A stretch of DNA of 35,593 nucleotides from an uncultured Faecalibacterium sp. Its GTDB lineage: Bacteria; Bacillota; Clostridia; Oscillospirales; Ruminococcaceae. The stretch spans positions 1-35,593 of the forward strand of contig CAAHET010000105.1 in assembly GCA_900772565.1 (NCBI GenBank). The letters are read 5' to 3'. The stretch's first letter is position 1. Every line of letters starts with the position of its first letter. A model generated the notes under the pieces. That model saw only the letters and a program-made list of their open reading frames with translations, was not told where the DNA came from and did not search any database. The translations under genes were made by a program, and so were the position numbers. Of the stretch, positions 23,240 through 31,056 are shown piece after piece.

Positions 23240-23250
23240 ACCAAAATCCG

Positions 23251-23283
23251 CTGCCCGGGCAGAGTACACCTCCGCCCGGGCAG
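23251..23283 (-). other. GC-rich intergenic hairpin between cpsB and the membrane protein gene
   Basis: CTGCCCGGGC (23251-23260) pairs perfectly with GCCCGGGCAG (23274-23283) around 13 nt. On the minus strand it is followed by CGGATTTTGG and the start codon. An AAGGAG lies on its far side. It may be an attenuator, or may bring that ribosome site near the start codon. Confidence 0.55.
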
Positions 23284-23302
23284 TTTTCTCCTTACTTTAG
23301 GA

Positions 23303-24055
23303 TCAGACCCACATGCCCAAAAACTTTTTGGGCTGATGCAGGATCTCAGCGTCCAGCTCCTGATCGTGGAACAGCTCATCGCCGTTTCGCACGATGTGGG
23401 CGGCAATTTCCTTGCCCAGCAGCTTTTCCAGCTGCTGCACTCCCTGTGCCATGCGGGGCGGGCGCTTGTCCGGGGAATGGGTATCGGTGGAGATGACGTG
23501 AACCAGTCCCCACTGAATGAACTTACACAGCTTTTTGCAGAGCTTGGGTTCCAGCAGTGCACCCACGTTGATCTGCGCATAGGCACCGGCGGCTACCCAG
23601 TCGTACAACAGGGTGGGATCTTCCAGCACATAGGGATAACGCTCGATATGCGCGATCAGCGGCACGATGCCCTGCTGCTGCAGCTGGTACAGCGTCTGCC
23701 GGATAAAATGCGGCTTGTGGGTGGTGGGGAATTCCAGCAGCAGATAGGCGGTGTCCCCCATGCACAGCGCCCGGGTATCCAGCTCGCACAGACCGGGAGA
23801 GAAGAACACCTCTGCTCCCAGTTTGAAGTCAAACTGCATGGGCTGCCCTTCCAGCGCGGCAGTCAGCTGTTCAAAAGCAGCCTGCCGCTTTGTCGTAAAG
23901 GCTTCTACTGTGGTGCGCTCGCTGTTGAAGTGGCTGGTGAACGCGATATTGCGCACACCATCCTCATATTCCCTGCGCAGCAGCTCCAGCGAGACCGCCG
24001 TATCCTTTGCGCCGTCATCTATGCCGGGCAGAATGTGACAATGCAGATCGGTCAT
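23303..24055 (-). CDS. cpsB: CpsB/YwqE-type protein-tyrosine phosphatase (PHP domain)
   Basis: A 250-residue PHP-family phosphatase, full length for CpsB/YwqE. The N-terminal metal site DLHCHILPGIDDGA (H5, H7, D13) is clear, and further metal ligands are expected in TSHFN at about 40-44, in AHIERYPY near 147 and in STDTHSP near 199. It removes phosphate from the tyrosine-rich tail of the CpsD kinase encoded just upstream. The ATG at 24053-24055 follows AAGGAA. It lies 12 nt after cpsD in the same operon. The family call is firm. Confidence 0.92.
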   Translation of the reverse strand: MTDLHCHILPGIDDGAKDTAVSLELLRREYEDGVRNIAFTSHFNSERTTVEAFTTKRQAAFEQLTAALEGQPMQFDFKLGAEVFFSPGLCELDTRALCMGDTAYLLLEFPTTHKPHFIRQTLYQLQQQGIVPLIAHIERYPYVLEDPTLLYDWVAAGAYAQINVGALLEPKLCKKLCKFIQWGLVHVISTDTHSPDKRPPRMAQGVQQLEKLLGKEIAAHIVRNGDELFHDQELDAEILHQPKKFLGMWV

Positions 24056-24067
24056 AACAGCGCTTCC

Positions 24068-24841
24068 TTATTTGCCGACGGTGGCATCCTGATTGCCGTA
24101 GGCATAATTGTAATTGTAAGCATAGCTGTATGCGTAGCTGGAACCCTTGAGTGCTTTCTTCATGTCATAGCGGGTCAGCACACTGCCCAGCACCTTGACA
24201 CCGGCATCCTGCAGCTTTTTCACTGCACTGCGCACTGCATCGGTGGGAGCATAGTTAGAACGCACCGCGAATACCGCACCGTCCACATAGCGGCCAATGA
24301 CGGCCGCATCAGTGACCACAGACACAGGAGGTGCATCAAAAATAACAAAGTCAAACTTTTCACGCAAAGCCTCCACCATAGCCTTCATCTGCGGCTGGCT
24401 CAGCATCTCAGAGGGGTTCGGCGGCGGGGTGCCTGCGGGCAGGAAGGTCAGACCCATCTCCTGAATCTCCTGCAAAGCTTCGTCCAGCGTGCACTGGTTG
24501 GACAGCACGTTGGAAACGCCCTTTACATTGTGGCCTGCCTTCAGGTAGCGGTGCAACACCGGCTTGCGCAGGTCGCAGTCCACCAGAGCCACCTTTTTGC
24601 CGCTTTCAGCCATCGTCAGTGCCAGATTGACTGCCACGTTGCTCTTGGATTCCTCCGGCACAGTACTGGTGATGACCAGTGTGTGCACATCCATGGAGCC
24701 TGCCATAAAATCCAGATTGGTACGCAGAGACTTGTAGGCCTCCACATAGCCAAAGGGCATTCCCTTATCGGTGATCAGCTGCAGGCTACGGTGACTATCC
24801 CCTTTGTGGTGAGCACCACCTTTTTTATTCTTACCAAACAT
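24068..24841 (-). CDS. cpsD: CpsD/YwqD-type bacterial tyrosine kinase with altered P-loop
   Basis: A 257-residue BY-kinase. It has YKSLRTNL at 36-43, Walker A' VALVDCDLRKP (84-94) and Walker B FVIFDAPP (165-172). A C-terminal autophosphorylation cluster YAYSYAYNYNYAY holds seven tyrosines (236-248). It forms the active kinase with the membrane activator CpsC, encoded 4 nt upstream, and is reversed by CpsB. The unusual part is the P-loop: where relatives read PGEGKST, this reads PEESKSN (62-68). The lysine K66 is kept but both glycines and the last Thr are changed; the DNA reads this clearly. Either the loop is a variant or the kinase is weak. No glycosyltransferase or polymerase genes are nearby. 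Confidence 0.9.
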   Translation of the reverse strand: MFGKNKKGGAHHKGDSHRSLQLITDKGMPFGYVEAYKSLRTNLDFMAGSMDVHTLVITSTVPEESKSNVAVNLALTMAESGKKVALVDCDLRKPVLHRYLKAGHNVKGVSNVLSNQCTLDEALQEIQEMGLTFLPAGTPPPNPSEMLSQPQMKAMVEALREKFDFVIFDAPPVSVVTDAAVIGRYVDGAVFAVRSNYAPTDAVRSAVKKLQDAGVKVLGSVLTRYDMKKALKGSSYAYSYAYNYNYAYGNQDATVGK

Positions 24842-24845
24842 CGTC

Positions 24846-25556
24846 TTACACCTCCGGGATCAGGCCCAACACGGGCAGGCCGAGCTTCTTCTGAACATCT
24901 TCGTCGTCCACAACAGTATCATGCAGCAGATGTGCCAGCACCAAAATGGCGCACACCACCACAGCACCCAGCAGACCGGCCATCATAACATACTTCTTGG
25001 TCTGGGGGAACACCTTGTTGGGGTTGATAGACACATCGCTTACCGTTTTGCAGGAACCGGCTTCCACCTTTTCCACCAGCACATCGGGCACGATATCCGC
25101 AATGGTCTGGACGATCTCGCCCGCACGTTTTGCATCGGTATCAGTGACCGTGACCTTCATGATCTGGGTAGAGTCCACATCGGTAACACTCACCATGTTG
25201 TACAGCTGACCATAGGTCAAGTCCAGATCCAGTGTATCGATCACCTCATTCAGCACGGTGTTGCTCTTGATGATGACTGCATAGGTACTGATCAGGTTCT
25301 TAGCCGAGTTGAAGTTATCGCTGGTAAAAGTAGTGGTCGTGTCCTGCCGGGCATTCACGATCATGTTGATGGAGGCCTGATACTTAGGCGTAAGCGCATA
25401 CATACACACCAGCAGGCAGATCAGCGCTGCCGCAACAGCTACTGCCACGATCTGCACAATATGCGCCCACAGCAAGCGGGCGATCTCCATCAGATCAATG
25501 GTCTCCTCGTCCTCCATATTCCGGAGCGGCCGACCCATAGTTGCATTTTCGTCCAT
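24846..25556 (-). CDS. cpsC: CpsC/YwqC-type membrane activator of the tyrosine kinase (Wzz family)
   Basis: A 236-residue Wzz-type protein with two membrane helices (about 31-54 and 189-211) and an external domain between them. The proline-containing NPNKVFPQTKK lies just before helix 2. The cytoplasmic end VVDDEDVQKKLGLPVLGLIPEV is the stretch that activates CpsD-type kinases. The ATG at 25554-25556 was chosen over a start 13 residues earlier because AAAGGTGAG lies upstream and it gives the usual short acidic N-terminus. It is the first gene of the module, reading from a good promoter at 25638-25666. The module normally controls capsule or exopolysaccharide length. Confidence 0.92.
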   Translation of the reverse strand: MDENATMGRPLRNMEDEETIDLMEIARLLWAHIVQIVAVAVAAALICLLVCMYALTPKYQASINMIVNARQDTTTTFTSDNFNSAKNLISTYAVIIKSNTVLNEVIDTLDLDLTYGQLYNMVSVTDVDSTQIMKVTVTDTDAKRAGEIVQTIADIVPDVLVEKVEAGSCKTVSDVSINPNKVFPQTKKYVMMAGLLGAVVVCAILVLAHLLHDTVVDDEDVQKKLGLPVLGLIPEV

Positions 25557-25637
25557 AATAAAGAAACTCACCTTTCTTGTTTTTCCGCAGTGCAAGAAAT
25601 GTACACCGGGGTCCTATAGATACACAATTGCTCTTTG

Positions 25638-25666
25638 ATAATAACATATCACGGCCTATTTTACAA
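25638..25666 (-). promoter_or_regulatory. Promoter of the cps phosphoregulation module
   Basis: On the minus strand TTGTAA (25661-25666), 17 nt, then TATTAT (25638-25643) with an extended TGT in front. The leader is about 75 nt. Confidence 0.75.
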
Positions 25667-25723
25667 GCAAAATCTGCCATTTTCTTCCGGCAAATATACA
25701 GATAAAATATGCCCTATCTCGTA

Positions 25724-25765
25724 CAAAAAAGGCATCCACAGCACATTGATGGCTGCGGACGCCTT
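25724..25765 (-). terminator. Intrinsic terminator of the nucleoside transporter operon
   Basis: On the minus strand a 14-position stem (25752-25765 with 25729-25742, including G-T pairs) is followed by TTTTTTGTAC. It lies 27 nt after the last permease stop at 25793. Confidence 0.8.
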
Positions 25766-25792
25766 GGTTTTGCGGAATTTTAGTGAAACTGC

Positions 25793-26710
25793 TCAACGGG
25801 AACCCTTGTCGTAAGGAATGCCCTCGGCCTTGGGTGCCATGCTGTTCTTGGAAGTAAACGCCAGAATGACCATGGAGGCCACGAAGGGCATCATATTATA
25901 GATGTTGCTGGACCAGTGCAGCTGCGCGAGGAAGGTGGAGTCTGCAATGTTGGCAAGGCTCTTGAACACAGCAAAGAACATGGCTGCGCCAAAGATGTGG
26001 AAGGGTTTCCACTGGCCAAAGATCATAACTGCCAGTGCCAGAAAGCCTGCACCGGCCACGCCGACTTCAAAGTTCCAGGTCTGCACCGGGGGCACGATAT
26101 ATGCCAGACCGCCGATGGCGCCCAGCGCACCGGAAAGGATGACACCGGCGTAACGCATCTTGTAAACATTGATGCCCACCGAGTCCGCAGCCTGCGGATG
26201 CTCGCCGCAGGCACGCAGACGCAGGCCAAAGCGGGTCTTGTACAGCACGATGTAGCTGACCACCAGCAAAATCAGCCCCAGCGGCACAAACACGCTGAGC
26301 TCCAGCCCGCCGATGCTGAACAGGAAAGGCTTGTTGGAGTAGTTCAGCTTGGCGCTGCCGCTCTCGCTGAAGTACTTGGAGATGACCACGGCAATGGCGG
26401 TAGCCAGCAGGTTCAGTGCCGTGCCGCCGATGGTCTGGTCCGCCTTCAGATTGATGGAGGCAAAAGCCAGCAACAGGCTGTAGATCACGCCCGCCAGCGC
26501 TGCCACCAGAATGGAGATCAGCACCACAAGGAAGGGCGAAAGGCTTGCAGGCAGCATGGTCAGGGTAAGCACACCGGCCACACCGCCGATGACCATAATG
26601 CCCTCCAGTGCAATGTTGATGATGCCGGAATGTTCGCTGAACATACCGCCCAGTGCCACCAGCATCAGCACGATGCCGTACAGCAGGGTATATTTGATCA
26701 GAAGCAGCAT
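25793..26710 (-). CDS. Nucleoside ABC transporter permease 2 (NupC/YufQ type)
   Basis: A 305-residue permease of the BPD_transp_2 family, about eight to ten hydrophobic segments, with the family's EGIMVIGG near residue 36, GTALNLLATA near 97 and GLRLRACGEHPQAADSVGIN near 160-180. Together with the larger permease it should form the channel of a YufNOPQ/BmpA-NupABC-type nucleoside importer. The ATG at 26708-26710 follows AAGGAGG and begins one base after the stop of permease 1. It is the last gene of the cluster. Confidence 0.92.
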   Translation of the reverse strand: MLLLIKYTLLYGIVLMLVALGGMFSEHSGIINIALEGIMVIGGVAGVLTLTMLPASLSPFLVVLISILVAALAGVIYSLLLAFASINLKADQTIGGTALNLLATAIAVVISKYFSESGSAKLNYSNKPFLFSIGGLELSVFVPLGLILLVVSYIVLYKTRFGLRLRACGEHPQAADSVGINVYKMRYAGVILSGALGAIGGLAYIVPPVQTWNFEVGVAGAGFLALAVMIFGQWKPFHIFGAAMFFAVFKSLANIADSTFLAQLHWSSNIYNMMPFVASMVILAFTSKNSMAPKAEGIPYDKGSR

Positions 26711-26711
26711 A

Positions 26712-27881
26712 TTACTTGCCCTCCTTTTTGGTCTTTTCTGCGGCAGGCGCAGGCTCTGCGTTCACGTTGGTCTTTTCGGCATTTCGGAACAGCAGGCTCT
26801 GGATCTTGCCCCGGAACAGCATGGAGAATGCGCACAGATAGATGATGATGCCGCTGATCAGATCCGAGATCTCAGTGGGGTAAAATTTGGTGGACAGGAA
26901 GGAGCCGCCGACCGAGATATGGGAGATGAACAGCGCAGAGAACACGGTACCGATGGGGTTCGAGCTTGCCAGCAGTGCCACCGAGATACCGTTGAAGCCC
27001 ATGCCCGGCAGGCTGGTGGAGTTCAGCGGGTTCCACTGGGACACATTGGACAGATAGAACAGGCCTGCGCCGAAGCCTGCCAGCGCACCGGCAATGGCCA
27101 TGGAGAGGATGATGTTCTTCTTCTCGTTGATACCGGCGTAACGGGCGGCGTTCTTGTTCAGACCAACGGCCTTGAGCTCGTAGCCGAAAGTAGTCTTGTT
27201 CAGCACCACCCAGATCAGCACGGCCACCGCTGCCGCCAAGAAGATGGCAATGGTGGTGCTGTTGGTCTGGAACAGCTTGTTCAGGCCGAAGTCCGGGATC
27301 AGGGACTGGGCAAAATCGGCGTTCTTGCTCAGGTTCAAAGTACGGGTGTTGCGCACATCGTACATAGGGCCTGTACCGTTCTGGTAGATGAGCTCATTCA
27401 CCAGATACAGGCCGATCCAGTTGAACATAATGGAGGTAATGACCTCGTTGATGTTGAAGTAGGCCTTGAAGAAACCGGGAATCGCGCCCCACAGGCCGCC
27501 CAGCAGGGCTGCTACCAGCAGGCAGACGAACCAGGGCAGCTTGAGCATGATGGCGCAGTACAGCGCACCGTAAGCGCCCAGCGTGTACTGACCGGCTGCA
27601 CCGATGTTGAACAGGCCGGTCTTGAAGGCAAACGCCACGGACAAGCCGGTCATGATCAGGGGTGCGGCATTGGCAAGCTCCTTGCCCACGCCGTAGGGGG
27701 CATCGTGGAAGCCGCCCTTGATGATGCGTACAAAGCCATCGCCCCATGCGTGTGCGGGGTTGATGGCCACCAGCACCAGAAATCCCACCAGCAAACCAAT
27801 CAGGATGCACAGCAGTGCAGCCAGCACGCTGGTAACAGAACTTTGCAAACTGCCGCTGCGGGAAAGTTTTTTCTTATTCAT
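26712..27881 (-). CDS. Nucleoside ABC transporter permease 1 (NupB/YufP type)
   Basis: A 389-residue permease of the BPD_transp_2 family. It contains PLIMTGLSVAFAFKTGLFNIGAAGQ (about 73-97), the hallmark of this group, and AVGLNKNAARYAGIN near 240. The C-terminal tail of about 20 residues is Ala/Pro/Lys/Glu-rich and lies outside the conserved fold. Its ribosome site AAAGGAGG is inside the end of the ATPase gene, 4 nt upstream, so the two are coupled. The substrate, nucleosides, is inferred from the family and from the salvage enzymes in the same cluster. Confidence 0.92.
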   Translation of the reverse strand: MNKKKLSRSGSLQSSVTSVLAALLCILIGLLVGFLVLVAINPAHAWGDGFVRIIKGGFHDAPYGVGKELANAAPLIMTGLSVAFAFKTGLFNIGAAGQYTLGAYGALYCAIMLKLPWFVCLLVAALLGGLWGAIPGFFKAYFNINEVITSIMFNWIGLYLVNELIYQNGTGPMYDVRNTRTLNLSKNADFAQSLIPDFGLNKLFQTNSTTIAIFLAAAVAVLIWVVLNKTTFGYELKAVGLNKNAARYAGINEKKNIILSMAIAGALAGFGAGLFYLSNVSQWNPLNSTSLPGMGFNGISVALLASSNPIGTVFSALFISHISVGGSFLSTKFYPTEISDLISGIIIYLCAFSMLFRGKIQSLLFRNAEKTNVNAEPAPAAEKTKKEGK

Positions 27882-27884
27882 GTG

Positions 27885-29423
27885 TTACTGCTCCTCCTTT
27901 CCCTGCTTGCGGGCACCTGCCATATACAGACCCAGCTCCTGCACGGTGGTGGTCTTGGGGTCAAACTCGCCCACGATCTCGCCCTCGTACATTACAAGGA
28001 TGCGGTCAGAAAGGTTCATCACCTCGTCCAGCTCAAGGCTGACCAGCAGCACGGCCTTGCCCTTGTCGCGCTCGGCCACGATCTGGCGGTGAATGTACTC
28101 AATAGCACCCACGTCCAGACCACGGGTGGGCTGCACTGCCACCAGCAGCTTGGGGTCGCGGTCGATCTCGCGGGCGATGATCGCCTTCTGCTGGTTGCCG
28201 CCGGACATACTGCGCACGGTGGTCACACTGCCCTGACCGCTGCGCACGTCGTACTGCTCGATCAGCCGGTCGGAGTACTCACGCACCTTATCGGCACGGA
28301 TAAAGCCGCCCTTCTGGAACTCCGGCTGCCAGTAGCGCTGCAGCACGATGTTGTTTTCCAGACTGAAATCCAGCACCAGACCGTGCTTGTGGCGGTCCTC
28401 CGGGATGTGGCCCATGCCGTCCTTGGAGCGCTGGCGGATGCTCTCGTGGGTGATGTCCTTGCCGCCCAGCGTAAGCTTGCCGCCAGACAGCTTGCTCAGG
28501 CCGGTCAGGCCGTAGATGAGCTCGGTCTGGCCGTTGCCCTCGATGCCCGCCAGACAGACGATCTCGCCTGCGTGCACCTTGAAGGATACGTCCTTTACCA
28601 CGTCTTTCTTGCGCTGGTCGTTGTGAATGGTAACGTTCTCCACGTCCAGCACGGTCTCGCCGGGGTGTGCGGGCTGCTTTTCTACCTGCAGCTGCACGTC
28701 ACGGCCCACCATGCGGCGGGAAAGCTCTTCCTTGGTAGTGCCCTTGATATCCACCGTGCCCATATACTTGCCCTTGCGCAGCACGGTGCAGCGGTCGGCC
28801 ACAGCCATGATCTCGTTGAGCTTATGGGTGATGAACAGGATGGACTTGCCCTCCTTCTTGAACCCGCGCATGATCTCCATCAGTTCGTCGATCTCCTGCG
28901 GGGTCAGCACAGCGGTGGGCTCGTCAAAGATCAGGATCTCGTTGTCGCGGTACAGCATCTTCAGGATCTCCACGCGCTGCTGCATACCCACCGAGATATC
29001 GCTGATCAGGGCGTCCGGGTCCACCCGCAGACCGTACTTTTCGCTCAGCGCCATCACCTTTTTGCGTGCCTCGGCCTTCTGCAAAAAGCCCATCTTGTTG
29101 GGCTCCACACCCAGAATGATGTTGTCCAGCACGCTGAAGCATTCCACCAGCTTGAAGTGCTGATGCACCATGCCGATGCCCAGTGCGTTGGCATCGTTGG
29201 GGTTGCGGATGGCGACCTCCTTGCCGTTTTTCAGGATCTTGCCCTGTTCCGGCTGATACAAGCCGAACAGCACGCTCATCAGCGTACTTTTGCCCGCGCC
29301 ATTCTCGCCCAGAAGGGCGTGTACCTCGCCCTTGCGCAGTTGCAGGGTGATATCATCGTTTGCCTTGATACCGGGGAATTCCTTGGTAATGTGGAGCATC
29401 TCGATCACATAATCCTCTGCCAA
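27885..29423 (-). CDS. Nucleoside ABC transporter ATPase, double-domain (NupA/YufO type)
   Basis: A 512-residue protein with two fused nucleotide-binding domains. Domain 1 has Walker A GENGAGKST (39-47), the family's variant signature SVGMQQR and Walker B ILIFDEPTAVL. Domain 2 has a degenerate Walker A (GIEGNGQTE), signature SGGNQQK and AVQPTRGLD with Gln in place of the catalytic Glu; this is normal in this family, leaving one active site. The start is taken as TTG at 29421-29423, ten nt after AAAGGAG, because it gives MAEDYVIEML, matching the YufO N-terminus (EYVIEML); an in-frame ATG inside this would cut it short. The gene has its own promoter downstream of the lipoprotein terminator. Confidence 0.93.
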   Translation of the reverse strand: MAEDYVIEMLHITKEFPGIKANDDITLQLRKGEVHALLGENGAGKSTLMSVLFGLYQPEQGKILKNGKEVAIRNPNDANALGIGMVHQHFKLVECFSVLDNIILGVEPNKMGFLQKAEARKKVMALSEKYGLRVDPDALISDISVGMQQRVEILKMLYRDNEILIFDEPTAVLTPQEIDELMEIMRGFKKEGKSILFITHKLNEIMAVADRCTVLRKGKYMGTVDIKGTTKEELSRRMVGRDVQLQVEKQPAHPGETVLDVENVTIHNDQRKKDVVKDVSFKVHAGEIVCLAGIEGNGQTELIYGLTGLSKLSGGKLTLGGKDITHESIRQRSKDGMGHIPEDRHKHGLVLDFSLENNIVLQRYWQPEFQKGGFIRADKVREYSDRLIEQYDVRSGQGSVTTVRSMSGGNQQKAIIAREIDRDPKLLVAVQPTRGLDVGAIEYIHRQIVAERDKGKAVLLVSLELDEVMNLSDRILVMYEGEIVGEFDPKTTTVQELGLYMAGARKQGKEEQ

Positions 29424-29475
29424 TCTGCTCACTCTCCTTTCGTGCCGTAACGACACCTTTTCTATACTACAAACC

Positions 29476-29504
29476 ATTATACCTGATTTTTTGCGGTTTG
29501 CACA
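29476..29504 (-). promoter_or_regulatory. Internal promoter for the ATPase-permease genes
   Basis: On the minus strand a consensus TATAAT (29476-29481) with TGTGCA (29499-29504) 17 nt upstream, between the lipoprotein terminator and the ATPase start. The -35 is weak. Confidence 0.55.
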
Positions 29505-29537
29505 CGGCTTTTTGATTTTTTGTCAAAAAGCACAAGT

Positions 29538-29552
29538 AAAAGTATTACTTTT
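29538..29552. promoter_or_regulatory. 15-bp palindrome upstream of the nucleoside ATPase promoter
   Basis: AAAAGTA-T-TACTTTT is a perfect inverted repeat with 7-bp arms about 34 bp upstream of the -35 at 29499. A near-identical 15-mer (AAAAGTGCTACTTTT) lies at 22201-22215 upstream of the dpp promoter. Confidence 0.4.
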
Positions 29553-29598
29553 GTACAGTCTGCATGATTTCCCGCCCGTTTCTCTTACACAGGCATAC

Positions 29599-29635
29599 AA
29601 AAAGGGCGGGGTGCCCCTGCATGAGCACCCCGCCC
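29599..29635 (-). terminator. Terminator after the nucleoside-binding lipoprotein gene
   Basis: GGGCGGGGTGC (29604-29614) pairs perfectly with 29625-29635 around 10 nt, and is followed on the minus strand by TTTTTG. It lies 29 nt after the stop and would give more lipoprotein than ATPase mRNA. Confidence 0.85.
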
Positions 29636-29664
29636 CTATTACGGGAGTAATTCCGGGAAAGCGA

Positions 29665-30846
29665 TTACTGGATGTAGTTGACCTTGGTGAACTCGCTGAC
29701 GGTGGGCTTGGTAGCGTCGTCGGAGCTGTTGTCCACAACGAGCTCGCCGGAAGCGATCTTGGTCTTCAGGGTCTCGTACTCGTCCTTGGTGAAGGTCTTG
29801 AAGTTCCAGCTGTCATCGGCAGTGGGCAGACCGACGTAGTCGCCGTCCTCCAGACCGAAGTTGCCGTTGGTGGCAGCGATGTTGCTCCACTCGCCTGCCT
29901 CGATGTCGCCCAGAGCGGTGCTCACGGACTCAGACAGACCCTTCATAGCGGAGGTAACGAACGGGTTGTATGCGTAGCCGTCCTTTGCCACGCCGTTCAC
30001 GCCGATGTAGTTCTGGTCAACGTCAACGCCAACGACGTAGCCGTTGTTCTTCAGAGCAGCCTCAACAGCGGAGGTGTAGATGCCGCCGCCGCAGGCAAAG
30101 ACGATCTGGGTGCCGTTGGCATACCAGCCCTCCATACGGGAGGTGATGTTGGCATCGCCGTAGAACTGACCGCCGTAGAAGTAGTTGATGTCAATGTTGG
30201 TGCCCAGCTCCTTTGCAGCAGCGTCAGCGCCCTGCACATAGCCGTAGCCGTAACGGATAACGGCGGGCACAGCCATGCCGCCCAGAAAGCCCAGCTTGGT
30301 GTAGCCGTCCTTCACAACGGCGTAGCCTGCCAGATAACCCGCCTGCTCCTCCTTGAAGGTGATGCAGTAGCAGTTGGCGGGGATGCTGTCGGTGCCGATA
30401 TCGAACTGGGTCACATCGATAGCAATGAACTTGATGTTGGGGTACTGCTCAGCAGCCCATGCCAGAGATGCGCCGTACAGATAGCCAACGCAGACGATAA
30501 CATCAGCGCCTTCGTTGACAGCCAGACGGATCATGGTCTCGCGATCCTCATCGGAAGCATCAGAATCGGGGATATAGTACTGGCAGTTTTTGCCCATGTA
30601 GCCGGAAACAGCAGCCCAGCAAGCCTGGTTGAAGCTCTCATCATCGATCGTGCCGGTATCGCAGGTCAGAGCGACCTTGGCGATCTTCTCAGCGCCGTCT
30701 GCTGCGCCGGAAGCGGCAGAAGAGCTGGCAGCTGCGGAAGAAGCAGTGCCGGTGGAGGAAGCGGAAGAACCGCCGCAGGCGGTCAGAGCAGCGGCAGCTG
30801 CAGCAGCACCGGCCACAGCCAGAAAGTTACGACGAGAAATCTTCAT
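29665..30846 (-). CDS. bmpA: BMP-family nucleoside-binding lipoprotein (BmpA/YufN/PnrA-like)
   Basis: A 393-residue solute-binding lipoprotein. Residues 1-23 are a signal with a twin-arginine motif SRRNFL (4-9) and lipobox LTAC with C24; a Ser/Ala linker follows to about residue 50. The mature part opens with KVALTCDTGTIDDESFNQACW, the N-terminal motif of the BMP (PnrA-like) family, and has GFLGGMAVPAVIRYGYGYVQGA in the middle. Family members bind purine nucleosides such as inosine or guanosine. The ATG at 30844-30846 follows AAAAGGAGAG; an open extension of 21 residues upstream lies over the promoter leader. It has its own promoter and terminator, and heads the transporter part of the cluster. 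Confidence 0.93.
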   Translation of the reverse strand: MKISRRNFLAVAGAAAAAAALTACGGSSASSTGTASSAAASSSAASGAADGAEKIAKVALTCDTGTIDDESFNQACWAAVSGYMGKNCQYYIPDSDASDEDRETMIRLAVNEGADVIVCVGYLYGASLAWAAEQYPNIKFIAIDVTQFDIGTDSIPANCYCITFKEEQAGYLAGYAVVKDGYTKLGFLGGMAVPAVIRYGYGYVQGADAAAKELGTNIDINYFYGGQFYGDANITSRMEGWYANGTQIVFACGGGIYTSAVEAALKNNGYVVGVDVDQNYIGVNGVAKDGYAYNPFVTSAMKGLSESVSTALGDIEAGEWSNIAATNGNFGLEDGDYVGLPTADDSWNFKTFTKDEYETLKTKIASGELVVDNSSDDATKPTVSEFTKVNYIQ

Positions 30847-30889
30847 AAGAAACTCTCCTTTTATTTTAAAAAAATGCGTCAAATAAATG

Positions 30890-30911
30890 AAATGTGCACT
30901 CTGGCACATTT
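30890..30911 (-). promoter_or_regulatory. Inverted repeat at the predicted transcription start of bmpA
   Basis: AAATGTGC (30890-30897) and GCACATTT (30904-30911) are exact inverted arms around 6 nt, lying at about +3 to +25 of the transcript. It could be an operator or a 5' stabilising hairpin. Confidence 0.45.
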
Positions 30912-30920
30912 ACTGGCTCA

Positions 30921-30949
30921 AGTATAGCGGGTGGATGTGACAGATGCAA
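30921..30949 (-). promoter_or_regulatory. Promoter of bmpA
   Basis: On the minus strand TTGCAT (30944-30949), 17 nt, then TATACT (30921-30926). Confidence 0.75.
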
Positions 30950-31056
30950 GCAATTTCCGATTACAAATTCTTTACAAATCCTTTGTATAATTTATAAAAT
31001 AGTAATGCTTATTCACCAATTTATCCCTGCTTGCGCTGTTTTTCGCAGAAAGACAG

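Noticed and set aside
26511..29450. 979-codon open frame on the plus strand opposite the nucleoside transporter genes
   Set aside because: It spans three well-supported genes on the other strand, and its low-complexity His/Gln/Leu composition is a by-product of their codon use.
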